A stretch of DNA of 64,000 bases from Symsagittifera roscoffensis (taxonomy: Eukaryota; Xenacoelomorpha; Acoela; Convolutidae). Position numbers and translations under genes: made by a program. Below, in pieces: positions 45,639-57,400 of this stretch; position 1 is the stretch's first letter, and every line of letters begins with the position of its first letter. The notes under the pieces are model-generated. The model did not search any database. It was not told the origin of the DNA and worked only from the letters and a program-made list of their open reading frames with translations. The stretch is from the NCBI RefSeq assembly GCF_963678635.1, contig NC_087071.1:32226141-32290140 (forward strand), written 5' to 3'.

Positions 45639-45877
45639 GAGTATCCTTAAATTAATTGCAGACAAAAAAATATTTTAAGTAATGAACATTAAATTAAACT
45701 AAGTTTTATGTTCAGTGCTCAATATATTTTATTGTCTGCATTTAATAAAATGATGCTCTCTGATACAGCTCCTGAACTAGAGTTTCAGCTATTCTTTATT
45801 TCTAGAACTCAGAGGCGGCAGGAAGGCAAATTCCTGAGGAAGGTGGCTTCCAAAGACCTAACCCTACGGGGCTGAGG
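45639..45877 (-). repeat. 5' LTR of Ty3 element 2
   Basis: Duplicate of 33471-33711. The flanking sequence is also shared, as expected from segmental duplication and not from a new insertion. Confidence 0.75.
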
Positions 45878-46291
45878 GAAATAATTCTGTGTTTGAAGAA
45901 ATAATTCACTCAGCCTAAAAAGAGGTCAAAATAAATGGAAAATTGATTGAAGATAAATTCACCTTCTGCAAAAAATCTGCATCAACTTTGTATGCCATAG
46001 GTTATAATTTTTAAAACAGTTTAGTAGTCTTTTAATGATATGATAATAAGTATTTGGTTCTAATTACAAGTATTTGTTTTCAGCAGCTCTTTTTTTCTGA
46101 AGAACTGTCAATCATCTTTTTTTTTACCAACGGTTCTGTTGCGCTTACGCTTTTTTTCAAAGGGGTTAGGATATATAGCGCTACTATAACCGTGCTTCAA
46201 GTTTTGTCAGTTTAAGGACCTCAGTTCGTGTTCAGCATCTCTGAGCTGTCATTGGCTACAAAAACAATTGAGTTAGTATGACTTTTTAACA

Positions 46292-46663
46292 GGGGCGGTT
46301 TTAGGGGGGGGGGGGACGCCTTCTCTCAGGGAGTCGACCCCCTGCCGACTCAAAGGGTCCTTTTTGAGATATCCATTTTTGGTGACGAAGCCTTAAATTT
46401 TTCTTATGATGCCTTTGGCGCCACCAAATACTAATTTTGAGGGCGGAGCGAGCTCCGAAAAACGCGACTTTTTGTTCAAAATTTTCCAAAATGGGCCTAA
46501 AAACGTCTTTTTCGAACTGTTTTTTTTTCAAAATTTTGCCTACGGCGCAGTAATTTGGGCCAAAACAGGGTCTTTGTGGTGCTTTGGGAGAGCTCGAAAA
46601 CTCAATATGGTCGACCTAACACAAGTCGACCAAATTTTGGAATTTTTTTTGAAAGTCCGCCCC
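46292..46663. mobile_element. Small inverted-repeat element (GGGGCGG ends), copy 2
   Basis: Duplicate of 34125-34497 with the same ends and one-base differences in homopolymers. Confidence 0.45.
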
Positions 46664-49600
46664 AATTAAAAAGAACAATTGTAAGATTAAGTTGTTGCCA
46701 CTAAAACTGATATTTTTTATACCAATTCTAATTTTCATACCGAAAATATATTTTTTCGAACATTGAACAGCACGAGTGATGCCAGTGAATATTAGACAAC
46801 TGTGGGTTTTCTGAATATACGACTGGGTACTTATAAGTCAAAAGTATGTGAAACTGACAGGAATTAAATCGCCATATTTTTTGGAGGTGAGAAAATTTTT
46901 TTTCAATTACTTCGAAAAATGCAAAAAGCTTTACACGAGCTGCCCTTTACTGAAAGTTAGTTTGATACTTTGCCTGCGATTTCTCGAAGTTATTTCATTA
47001 ATGCGTAGTAAGATAAAAGATTTCCCTATAAGATATCCTCAGTCAGATCCAAAGTAAATTTTGGTAAAAATAATAAAATTGAAAAGTGATTAAAAACATC
47101 GAAACTATCATTTTGCAATTTCTTATCCTCGGCCAAAATTGTAATAGTTTTAAGCGAGGCTGGTCTCGATATACAATTTTCAATTGGTTTTCTAAGCGAA
47201 CAACCTGAACAGGTTTTTTTGTTGAAAACCCGAAACCGGGCAGTAAAATTCTTAGCTTGACGTCCATACAAGAAAAATTCTTTTCATATAACTTTTTATG
47301 TAATCTGTGAAAAATATATTTAATTCAATTTTATTGACGAAAATTGTACAATAAGCATTTTTTCAATCGAAGGTTTTTTTCGAAAATTATTTTAATTTGG
47401 TTTAAAATTCTATCAAAACAAATGAGTGGCAGTTTTTTTCTACATGATCAGAGCATTGGCATCAAGAAAGTATGTAAGAAAAATCATAATACATTTTTAT
47501 ATGAAAAATGTATGATATGGTTTTTCCATTTTAAAAAGTACAATTTTCAGGAGAAAAATGTTTTATCCCTTTTTTATTGCAAATTTTCTTCTGTACTCAA
47601 ATGAACCTTTTCCGGACAAGTTAAATTTTCCATGTTTTTAGTCCAAGTTGAGTTTTCCACCCAAAGATTAAAAAACACAAGCAATTTTTTTGAATTGTCT
47701 ATATGCTAAAACATGCAATTTGTGAAAATAACAGGCCTGTTTTCTCAACCACCGAAATTTTCAGATAAAACTCTCTAGCAATATACAATAATTTACGTTT
47801 TTAGTTTACAACTCTGATTTATTTTACATTAATTTACATGGCTCATATCACCAAATGCAGTTTATCATCCTGGTAAATGCCACTTACACTCTGGGTTTTC
47901 TTATGAAAGAAATCATTGGTCAATGTGTTTTTGGTTAGACAGAAAACTTTGAAAAGTTTTTTTGATCATTTTCAATTATGGAAAAAACATTTGTCGTATA
48001 AATTCATGGAGATGATTATAAATTCAACGCATTCTAATTAGATCATACCTTTCAAGAACAATGCAAGAAACGCGAAGTAAAAGTATTTTTTGTTTGTTAG
48101 AGATTTTTGGGGAATTACAAAACATGAACTCAAAATAAATGAATTAAGCAAATACAACTCTGAAACTTTAAATTTTTTTGAATCGATTTTTATGTATTAT
48201 AGACGAAGGCCGACAAAATAATTAACACCCTGTTATCCGAAGTTACATCAAAAGCAAAAAGGTATCAAAAATTAGTGATTCAAATTGCTTAGTTGATATA
48301 ACTTGCTTTTTTGGCTACTACTCACAAAATAACCTGATTTTGAAGCATATTTATTTCAATTTGTTAAAATTTCAACAAGTATATTTTATTTTCTCAAGGG
48401 CTACTTATGAACATAATTATGTAGTTTGCCCAAATTTGATCCATTTTGTGTTTAATTTGTGATTTTAACCACAAAAACCACCACTTTCCTGTTGCATCAA
48501 GAACTGAAAATGTTGATTGTATAATTCAGAACTAAACGGTTTTCACAGATTGTAGCAAAAGTTATTGTTTTTTTTTCTAAAATAAAACTATTCGAGCAAA
48601 AGGCTTTTCAACTTTCAGATTTTAAAAAAATTTGCGGATAGTGTTTTATAGCCAGGAAAAATTTTCCCTAAAATTGTGTCTAGGAGTACAAGAAAATAGC
48701 TTGAATTGTAAGCTATAAAAATCTTCCCAAAATTTTCAAATATTTAAATATTTATCCAATTTCAGGTTTTCAGTTTTTTTTCCGAAAATTATACATTCGT
48801 CGCTCCATTACATTTATTTGAGAAAAGTTTTGCAGTTTTTTGGCTGAAACGCCTGCCATGCCAAAATAAATATGTTGGTGTTTATCAGGGAGACTAAAAA
48901 CTAAAAAAGATGCAAAAATTTCCACAAGAACAGCAACCCCTGTTGGATAAACCACCAACTGTTAAGTTTAAACTAATTTCAAAGAGTTAGCGCTCCCTGT
49001 AGGTTGTTTAAATTTTTTCTCACGTGTTTTTCTGTTAAAAGCTTTCATATTATCCTTGGTTTTCTAATTTTTGAGCCATGCAAAAACATTCAAATCACGA
49101 TCACAATAAGCAAAGTATTTGATACTGATTTTAAAAGAAATCTCCAAAAACGTAATTTTTGCTAGCTCATCAGAAAATCAAGCAACAGGGCGCTGCATAG
49201 CATTCAATCATAAAAACTGTTTTTAGACGTATTAAAAATGACATTACTCCGCAGATCCAGAGTGCATATTTCACAACAGGAGAATTTTTAACCCGCACTG
49301 GAGTTCCATGGATAAAAACCGATTAATTTTCAGTTTTATTACCAATATCCTCAAAGTGAAAATTAATCGAATACATTAAATTAAAAATGGATTATAATGC
49401 TATTAAACAATTTTTTTTATTATATTCGATTAGTTTTCACTTTAACAGATAGAAATGTGCCAGTCCATTAAATTTGATTTTTTTCTACTTTATTGAGATG
49501 CGAACTTTTACGCACATAAATTAAATTTAACGTTTTATACTAAAATTGGTTACTTGTTCATCAATATCTATTTTTTTAAGTTTTTGTTACTGTTTATATT

Positions 49601-49669
49601 GAAACCTGATCTAAACTACATTTTATTATTGGATAAACTAGATATTTTACCACTGTAAAATATTTAATA

Positions 49670-50009
49670 TTAACCAATCATAATCCATCTAACTAACAAC
49701 CCACTTATTTGTAAGTGCTGAAATTACTTGTAATTTCAGTACCAGAGAGATTTGAATTTATTTTAGAAATTAGTTGCCTCTCCAAGAGAACTTCAGCAGT
49801 TGCAATAAGCCAGTATACTCTCAATCTATTGAGCCTAGCAGAGACTAGTTAAACACCCTGAGACTAGTAGATATAAGAGTAAGATTAGGATCGGTATTAG
49901 ACTAAGAAGTTGCACGAATCTATCCGGCCGAAAATAAGATAGCGTGACGAGCAGACGGTGTACCCTATCCGAAATTACTCTATGAGTTAACCATACCCAC
50001 CTTAACTCA
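49670..50009 (+). repeat. LTR (3' part) of A-rich retroelement, copy B
   Basis: Ends TTAACTCA at 50009. A possible primer-binding site (TGGTGCGACC...) starts at 50012. It holds the hairpins 49702-49717 and 49718-49739. The upstream limit is uncertain. Confidence 0.55.
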
Positions 50010-50029
50010 TCTGGTGCGACCATAAGTCT

Positions 50030-51255
50030 CAAATAAGACCTTAATAGCTTAGAATTAACCAAAAATAGATTAGAAAGTAGACAAAACATTTTCAAAAGGT
50101 TACACGATAATCACTTAGTTGAAATGTCTCTACGACTCAATAGATCAGAGCCGATATTCCGCACAATACTAGAAGTAACTGGTATTGGAAAAAGACCTCG
50201 GACAAGAGACGATATACGATAAGTTAAAACTTACCATTTAGTTTTATGGTTGTAAGGCAAAAGCCAACACAAACTTTTATATTTAGAATCTTACTAGCAA
50301 TGAATTTAGATTTTCATTTGCAAACATAAAAAATTTTTGAAGTAAATCTTCATGATTATTTCAGGCGCTAAACAAAATTATTAATGTACAATAACGATTG
50401 ATAAAAAGATCTCAGATCGTTTTCCTAATTTCTGCAGTATCATTCAAAACATATTTGAAAAATATTTATTGAAAATAAAAATAAAAAATAGTAGTATGAC
50501 AATAAATTGTTAGTAAATCTAAGTCATCTTGTTGTTCCAGCTTCATCACCTAAATATAACAGCAATCATAAGCTCACTAACATCATTAAAAAACTAACTC
50601 TTTTTATTAAATAAATTTAAACCATTTTAAATTTAAATTCACCTAATTTTAAAAATCAGATCATCAAGGCTTCTCCTTGGATCTTTATAAATTTCCTATA
50701 TCCCAAAATTTAAAATCTGATCATTAAGGCCTATCCTTGGAACAAAACGAACAATTTTGTTCTCCCCCACCCACTTAGCAAGTGTCTAACGACCTCAAAT
50801 GTCGATTCACTATCCAACCTTTCCAAAAGACCCAGGACTAATAGAAATTTTAAAATAAAACTAACCATTCAAATTAGGCTAAACAGTGAAGAACTACGGT
50901 TATTCATCCTTCACTTGAACCCTCCTCTTACCAGACCCAGGATAGATCTTAGACTTAGTAAGTTTAAAATAGTATCTAACGAACTACTTGCGTTCTAATT
51001 ATACCTGAACCTTGTAGATCAATTTACTATTCTCCAACCCTTGAACACAATCACTACCCCTAAGTAAGATTAAGTAAGTTAACACCTTAACTTAGACTAG
51101 CCAAGAGAAAATAAAAAATCATCCTCCGGAATCGATATACTTTTCTCTCCAACCCTGAACAAAAAGACCCAGGTTAAGCTAACCAAAAAATCGTAAGGAC
51201 TAACAGTCTAGGAAAATAAAAATCACTAATAACTTCTAGCATTCCTCATCCTAAA
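50030..51255 (+). other. Retroelement leader between primer site and first ORF
   Basis: 1.2 kb without a long open frame, presumably 5' untranslated and packaging sequence. It has two similar phrases, ATCAGATCATCAAGGCTTCTCCTTGG and ATCTGATCATTAAGGCCTATCCTTGG (quoted in part), about 60 bp apart near 50660 and 50715, forming a short direct repeat. Confidence 0.4.
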
Positions 51256-51259
51256 CCTT

Positions 51260-51583
51260 ATGTCATTCAAAAATTTAGGAAATAAACAAACAATTGTTTT
51301 ACACAATTGTGAAATAGATAACCAAAAATACGATCTTGTATTCACTCCACATACACAAACAGTTGGATACATTCTAACAAAACGACAAACAATAAAAAGG
51401 AAAATTATAAACAAACAAAGACAAATCACACGAAAAAGATTTTCAAAAAGTAGAAACGCATTTTCTGAATCAGAAGCCAACAGTTTAGACGAACTATACA
51501 AATTAAAAGAATCAAAAGATAAAAATTGTCCCATTCATGATCAATTATATTTTTCCGACTCAGAAACAACTTCAAATTCATGA
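51260..51583 (+). CDS. Small basic ORF upstream of gag (107 aa), unknown
   Basis: Starts MSFKNLGNKQTIVLHNCEID and is open for 107 codons, followed 118 bases later by the gag ATG. The middle is Lys/Arg-rich (TKRQTIKRKIINKQRQITRK), then Ser/Glu-rich. The copy-A equivalent (41093) is frameshifted. A pre-gag ORF is unusual for LTR elements. It could be a genuine accessory protein or an N-terminal gag exon. A-rich composition makes chance open frames more likely, so confidence is moderate. Confidence 0.45.
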   Translation: MSFKNLGNKQTIVLHNCEIDNQKYDLVFTPHTQTVGYILTKRQTIKRKIINKQRQITRKRFSKSRNAFSESEANSLDELYKLKESKDKNCPIHDQLYFSDSETTSNS

Positions 51584-51701
51584 AAAAGAGGAAAAAGAAG
51601 AATAAAAAAGCAATATAAACACAAACCAGTACACCTGTATAATTGGAATCAACCAATTAGACACATTGATAATTATATATTAACAGTCATCAAACGAAAA
51701 A

Positions 51702-54083
51702 ATGAGCCGCACTCAAAGTGACGAAAGTCTAGATGAAGAAACAGTTTTCCCTTTTCTTATAGATTCACTCGACGATAGAGGACAAACACGATTTTGTAAG
51801 AATTTACTCGTAAATTTGTTTGAACCAGGAATCAGCCCATGCAAAGCAGAATTCCCAGATGTAAAATACAAAAGACAGATTATTGAACATTTTTTGAAAG
51901 ACATATGTAATCTATCAAAGCAATACGGAATCTACACCATAGATTTTAGCACATCAAATACAGCCCGTCGTAAATATGTAATTCAAACAGACGATATTAA
52001 ATTAGAATTTTCAAACGAATATATAAAAAGCATACAATATCATAACTCACAAAGAGCAAACTCCACATTCACTAACGAAGTTTTTGCAATAATATATAGT
52101 TATATATCTATATTGGAAAAAACAGAAGTTCAAAGCACATCACCGACAGAAACATCCAAACATACAAAAGTAAGAAATGAAATCACAGTATTTTCAACAT
52201 TTTTACATATAATCCGCGAAAATTTCACCAATAATGATGTCTCACAAAACACTAAACATGATTTACAAAAGATTATAGCATGGTTCATAATAGATTATTT
52301 CACCCACAATTTAGATTTAATTTCACAGGCAAGAAAAAATTTCAGACCTCAAAATACCAATGACGACACTGTCCTTCCAGAACAATCAGATTACGTTTGG
52401 GACCAAGACTGGTCTCATCCAGCATTTCTGAATATTCTACAAGATATCTCGAGTCAAGCAATAAGTAAAATATCTTTCCACAGAGATTATGTAAAAGTTA
52501 TACCCTTAACCATTGACGCAACACCATTAAACTATAATACATTTTTACCTGAAACACGAAATAACAGCTTAAATTCAACAGTCATACATAATGAAAATCT
52601 CAATGGAACAAGAAATCTTACACAACAAGATAATCAAACACCATCACACTTCATAAATGAAGAAATCGTCCAAACAACAGCAACAACTACACAACAAAGT
52701 ATTTCACCAATACATCCCAATTTGACAAGACCAAGAAATACAAATACATTACTAACACAAGTAACATTACAATCAACCGTTAAACCTTCGGTTGCTCCAA
52801 AATATTCACATATGGACTATCAAACGTATAGACCAATGACAATACCGTCAAAAACACAAAAACCATTCACAAGAAACACTTTTGCAGAACACAATTATAA
52901 TTATGCTCACCAACCAAAAACAAATCAACCTCCCCAAAAAAATACACAAAATTTAAATCACGTATGTTCACATTATTGGAATCTCCCAAAAACATCAACC
53001 ACTTCAGTAAACTTTCCAGATAATCCACAACCTACACAGGATCATAGTGAAAATTACCCATTTTTTCAACAGAATAAAAATAAACAACATACACCTTATA
53101 ACACAAACTATATATCATCTGATGATGATCACTACCAACCAGATATTTTTGCACCATATACTAAAGAATATCGCACACAAAGACCGCGACAATCTCAACC
53201 ATCCAAAAATATGAAAATTTACCCACAAAATCCAACAGATATACAAAATCCACAACAAATGCATATACAAAACCCATTTAACACACAATCTTTTCAACCA
53301 ATACAACCACAAAATCCAATGTTAATGCATTCTTATCAACCAACTCAAATACAAAATGAAATACGGCTTCCATATTACCTTCAGCAACACGAAATAACAA
53401 AAAATCAACTTTCAAATTTTTCACAAATGCCAAATGCCGCAGAATCACTACAGATGACAATGAATTCATACCTCATGGGTGGATCATCAATAATATCCAA
53501 TAAACCACTGATGTCATTCACAGGAACAGACCCTGAATATTCTGTAGAAGATTATCTAAATGCAGTAACAGCAAACTTAATTTTAAACATAGGACTTGAA
53601 CCAATTATTACGCCACTCCATCAAAATTGGATACATAGACGCACAGCGTTAATACAAACAACAATAGATGGCGCAGCTCAAAAATGGTTTTCAGTATTAC
53701 CCATAGAAATAAAATCAGACTGGAAGAGATTCACACAAGAGTTTTTAAAAATGTTTGATTCTGAAAGAAACAAACAACACCAAAGAGTTTTATGCAACGA
53801 AATACGCAGATTACCAAATGAAACAATTAAACAATTAGCAGTACGAATGGAAGCACTAGTTCGAAAAGCATATTCGCTTAATACACATGACTATAAAAAC
53901 ACAAAAATGACAGAAATTTTAATGATGACCTTAACACCTCAATTAAGGAAAATAGCGATAAAAAAGAGAGCATCTCATCCTTCCTCAATTCGAGAACCAG
54001 ACTTAGATTTTCGAAAATTAGTAGATAAACTAGAACAAGCAGAAATCACAAAGAACCAAATAAATCATTCTATCAATACATGA
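51702..54083 (+). CDS. Gag polyprotein of the A-rich retroelement (793 aa)
   Basis: The only intact large frame of the element. Residues 1-240 form a mixed domain I do not recognise. Residues 240-590 are low-complexity Asn/Gln/Thr/Pro-rich with QNP repeats (PQNPTDIQNPQQMHIQNPF region). Residues 590-793 match a Ty3-type capsid/retrotransposon gag domain: AQKWFSVLPIEIKSDWKRFT, then EFLKMFDSERNKQHQ, then IKQLAVRMEALVRKAY. No zinc knuckle is present. The stop at 54081 overlaps the next ATG (ATGA), which would allow reinitiation or a frame change into the next ORF. The N-terminal 590 residues make it about twice the usual Ty3 gag length. In the virion it would form the capsid. Confidence 0.8.
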   Translation: MSRTQSDESLDEETVFPFLIDSLDDRGQTRFCKNLLVNLFEPGISPCKAEFPDVKYKRQIIEHFLKDICNLSKQYGIYTIDFSTSNTARRKYVIQTDDIKLEFSNEYIKSIQYHNSQRANSTFTNEVFAIIYSYISILEKTEVQSTSPTETSKHTKVRNEITVFSTFLHIIRENFTNNDVSQNTKHDLQKIIAWFIIDYFTHNLDLISQARKNFRPQNTNDDTVLPEQSDYVWDQDWSHPAFLNILQDISSQAISKISFHRDYVKVIPLTIDATPLNYNTFLPETRNNSLNSTVIHNENLNGTRNLTQQDNQTPSHFINEEIVQTTATTTQQSISPIHPNLTRPRNTNTLLTQVTLQSTVKPSVAPKYSHMDYQTYRPMTIPSKTQKPFTRNTFAEHNYNYAHQPKTNQPPQKNTQNLNHVCSHYWNLPKTSTTSVNFPDNPQPTQDHSENYPFFQQNKNKQHTPYNTNYISSDDDHYQPDIFAPYTKEYRTQRPRQSQPSKNMKIYPQNPTDIQNPQQMHIQNPFNTQSFQPIQPQNPMLMHSYQPTQIQNEIRLPYYLQQHEITKNQLSNFSQMPNAAESLQMTMNSYLMGGSSIISNKPLMSFTGTDPEYSVEDYLNAVTANLILNIGLEPIITPLHQNWIHRRTALIQTTIDGAAQKWFSVLPIEIKSDWKRFTQEFLKMFDSERNKQHQRVLCNEIRRLPNETIKQLAVRMEALVRKAYSLNTHDYKNTKMTEILMMTLTPQLRKIAIKKRASHPSSIREPDLDFRKLVDKLEQAEITKNQINHSINT

Positions 54084-55257
54084 AAAAAGACCAAAATCTA
54101 CCAAACAAAAATATATATGGTAATAACAAATCAGGAAAACCACTTCCAAGCAACTCAAATTACACAAGAAATCAATCACCATATAACTCAAGTTATAGAG
54201 GTAGATCACCCGAACGAGGAAATACACGAAACTTCTCACAAAACAGATATAACAGATCGAATAGCCAAAATAACCAAAATAACTATTCACGATCGAATTC
54301 CAATACAATAGAATTTGTCTCTGAATCCAGTTCCCAATCAAACCCACGGAATAGACACTATTCCAATATTCAAATCACGAAACTTACAGAAATAGAAACT
54401 ATTCAAATAATAGAAATAGAAGTTACTCAAACAATCGAAATCAGAATTATCCAAACAAGAGATCAAGGAATAATTCATATAACAAATCAAATTATCAGAG
54501 ATCAAATGATAATTACCAAAACAGATCACAAAATACTTCACAAAATCGAAACTCAAGTCACAATAATCGATTCAGAAAGTATTCCCAGTCACCACACAGG
54601 AATAATAACCGTTATCCCGATTCTAAACATCGAAACAGAAGTAGCACACCAAAACATCGAAGACACATAAATCAAATGCAAACAAATGAAGAAACAACTT
54701 CAAAACCTCCAGGTATTGATGATACAGGAAGAAACGAATTACAACTAAATCATATAAATTGTGAATCATCAGATACAGAAAGTAATACAGATAATACCAT
54801 CTCAGTAAATATGATAACAGTCAAAAACGACTATGAACCTATCATATATGAACAACTTTTCACTACACATATATATGAAAATCAATTGGAACTCCTCCAC
54901 AATTACTATCTTGGACCCATTGATAATACACAAAATACACAAGAAGTAAACGAAATTAACACGGTAATTAAACCCGATAAAAAAGACGAAACACAATACT
55001 CAAACACAAAACATATTTATCAAAATATACAAAAAGAACAACCAAGAGAAAAAACTTGGACAATTCCATTTCTCTTAGAAAGCCCAAAAAATAAAGAATT
55101 TCAACCACCAGATCTTGAAATTGATTTTTTAATTGACTCAGGAGCAGAATCAAATATAACTAATATTCCCACATGGAATGAAATCAAAACATTGCATCCA
55201 AATTTAACACCTCTTGAAACCTCTAGCAAATTAGCAACAGCACAAGGATCAACATAA
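54080..55257 (+). pseudogene. Nucleocapsid-like basic region and protease
   Basis: Starts at the ATGA overlap with gag (frame -1). Coding continues as an Asn/Arg/Ser/Tyr-rich region, with SYRGRSPERGNTRNF and repeated NRN/NRS units, which crosses to another frame near 54330 (a single-base lesion). It then enters the 54676-55257 frame, with an acidic linker and the protease motif FLIDSGAES (about 55125-55151; D-S-G active site). TAA at 55255-55257 interrupts the protease; the same frame resumes at 55303. The RS/RGG-like basic region stands where zinc knuckles normally lie. Confidence 0.65.
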
Positions 55258-55302
55258 GTAAATTATGGAAAAATCCAATTATTCCTTCTTCCCACAAGAA
55301 CA

Positions 55303-56679
55303 ATGGGACAAAACAAATTTTTGAACAAACCATTTAAACAAATATTTCATATTACTGATATTAAACACAATATCATTGGCATACCATTTATATCTAAATA
55401 TATACCAACAATCAACATCTTAAATAGTAAGATATATATCAAAGATAAATACACAAAAACAAAAAACACAGCCTTAACATTCTTCCAAAGATTAAACAAG
55501 ATCTTCCTTAGGAAAACAACCGCCATTTTTCTCAAAATTTTACCCAATTTACAATCAACAACGGAAACACCTGAAACCACTATCAGGAAATATACATAAT
55601 TTTTCAATAAAACAAGTTCATCAGTATGACAAAAGTCAAAACAAACAACAATTTTTCATGTCAGACTTCGAATTTAAACCTATTCACTAATTTTTCAAAA
55701 TTACAATCTCATCATAAAATACCCGAAAAATACGAATTCCGACATCATTTGATTACACGTGTATAACAATACACCATATCAAGTAACATTACCCTTAGGA
55801 CTTTTAGGATATTGTGAAACAAATGCTACAATTTCACCTATAAATGAAGTAGCCTACCGCGTTAATAATATACTCCAATTATTAGATATTTGCCAATCAA
55901 CAATTCTTGACGAAGAATTATCCATAAATAATAAAATAAGTAATGAAAAGAGAAATACAGATTATTTCACAAAAACACCATATTTTAAACCAACATTCAA
56001 TATAACAAATTACACAAAAGAGCAATAAAAATTTTTAACAATGTTTAATTTTGAACACTCACAAATTACACAAATTGAATTTGATAAATTAGCAAAACAA
56101 CTGTTAAACTATTCAACAGTTTATGCAACATCAAAATTTGACGTTGGAAAAATTAGTTCATCACTACACTTTCCGTTAAAACTTGACGCAGTTTTCAAAA
56201 AACAAAGAGCAAGTAAAGTACCAATTCCCTTACATGACAAGGTAAACAGATTACTTGACATTTTAGAACAATACGAAATTATCTCACCAGTAAATAAAGA
56301 AGAACAACCAAAAGGAAACACCTTCATTAACCCTGTTATCATTCTAGCAAAAGGTGAATCACTAAAAATAGTTTTATACGCTAGATACCTCAATTCACTA
56401 ATTGACGAATCAAAATGCAATTGGCCCCCTGAACCAATACAAGTTATCTTAACAAAGAGAAATGGTAAATACTTCACAACCGCAGTTATGAATAGTGCAT
56501 ACAACCAAATGCCACTAGATGAACAATCACGACGTTTAACACAATTTATTATTGGAAATCAACAATATGATTTTAATCGCTTATTCTATGGAATATCTAT
56601 AGGACCAGCAGTTTTTTCAGCTTTTATGAGTAAAATTTTTAGACCACTAATACTCAAGAAAAATGCAATCACCTATTAA
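55303..56679 (+). pseudogene. Protease end and reverse transcriptase of the A-rich retroelement
   Basis: The same frame continues after the protease stop. It gives a protease C-terminus (IIGIPFISKY), a linker with stops near 55599 and 55740, then RT from 56041: LDAVFKKQRASKVPIPLHDK, NPVIILAKGESLKIVL, MNSAYNQMPLDEQSR (the motif A Asp of the family is replaced in this copy) and YGISIGPAVFSAFM. The frame ends with TAA at 56677-56679, exactly in the x position of the Y-x-D-D catalytic box (Tyr, stop, Asp, Asp). Inactive as it stands. Confidence 0.75.
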
Positions 56680-57400
56680 GACGATGTTTTTATGCAATCG
56701 CAAACCAAAGACGAGATGTTTACAGTTTTAAAAAAACATCATAAAGAACTTCTGAACGAAAATCTGAAAGCAGCCCCCGTGAAATCAGACTTCTTTTTAA
56801 CACGCGTTAAATTTTTAGGACATAATATTGAACGAAACACTATCACTCCATTAAAATCACGCATTGACGCCATTCAAAAATTTCAGCCACATTTGGAATG
56901 TTAAATTTCTTATCTAAATATGTTTACAAAAAGCAATTATACTTAAGTCCTTTTTATAACATCCTCAGACAACAAAATAATTTTGAATGGACCACTGAAC
57001 ATCAAACACGATTTGAAGAAATTAAAAAACTTTTAACTGAACAAATTTCAAACACGATTCCAGATCCAAATAAACCATTCTATGCAATGTGCGATGCTTC
57101 AAATTTTGGCATCGGCGCAGCATTGCTACAATCACAAAGTGGAACAAATAAAATGAACCTTATATCAGCAAATTCACGATTATTCACACAAGCAGAGCTA
57201 CGACTCTCAACTCTAATGAGAGAATGTACAGCTACAATTTATACACTTACAGAATATGAATTTCTGATACTTGGATCAAAACACCCAACAGTTTTATTCA
57301 CAGATCATAAACCAATTATGTTTCTCTTTACACAAAAATCAAATCCAAATCATAGAGTTTATAGATTTCAACTATTTCGAATGAAATTCCCAACGTAACA
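56680..57400 (+). pseudogene. RT thumb/connection and RNase H of the A-rich retroelement
   Basis: The 56692-56904 frame holds RVKFLGHNIERNTITPLKSR. A one-base shift near 56890 leads to the 56898-57398 frame with FYAMCDASNFGIGAALLQ (RNase H Asp), a Glu-containing helix near RECTATIYTLTEYEFLIL, and VLFTDHKPIMFL (Asp). A TAA at 57396 breaks the frame just before AWTAGKN-LALPDTLSR, the usual RNase H end. Confidence 0.75.

Larger units (their letters stand above)
42560..45877 (-). mobile_element. Ty3-type retroelement, 5' part only (element 2)
   Basis: Duplicate of 30404-33711: 5' LTR (45877-45639), gag remnant-protease-RT frame 45273-44179 (364 codons, open where element 1 is broken), RT/RNase H fragments, and the Ser/Thr-rich linker to 42541. 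It lacks integrase and the 3' LTR because the duplication breakpoint is in pol. It carries its own TAA near 44179 and another at about 43508. Confidence 0.85.
42560..52722. repeat. Tandem duplication B, unit 2 (10.2 kb)
   Basis: Starts with GCTGTTGCTGAGCATG as at 30404. It ends at CATCCCAATT (52722), after which the retroelement continues uninterrupted to the end of the window. This identifies it as carrying the original right flank. Confidence 0.85.

Noticed and set aside
54030-55607. Several minus-strand ORFs rich in Tyr, Cys, Phe and Ile
   Set aside because: Shadows of the A-rich coding strand, which gives T-rich, stop-poor antisense frames.
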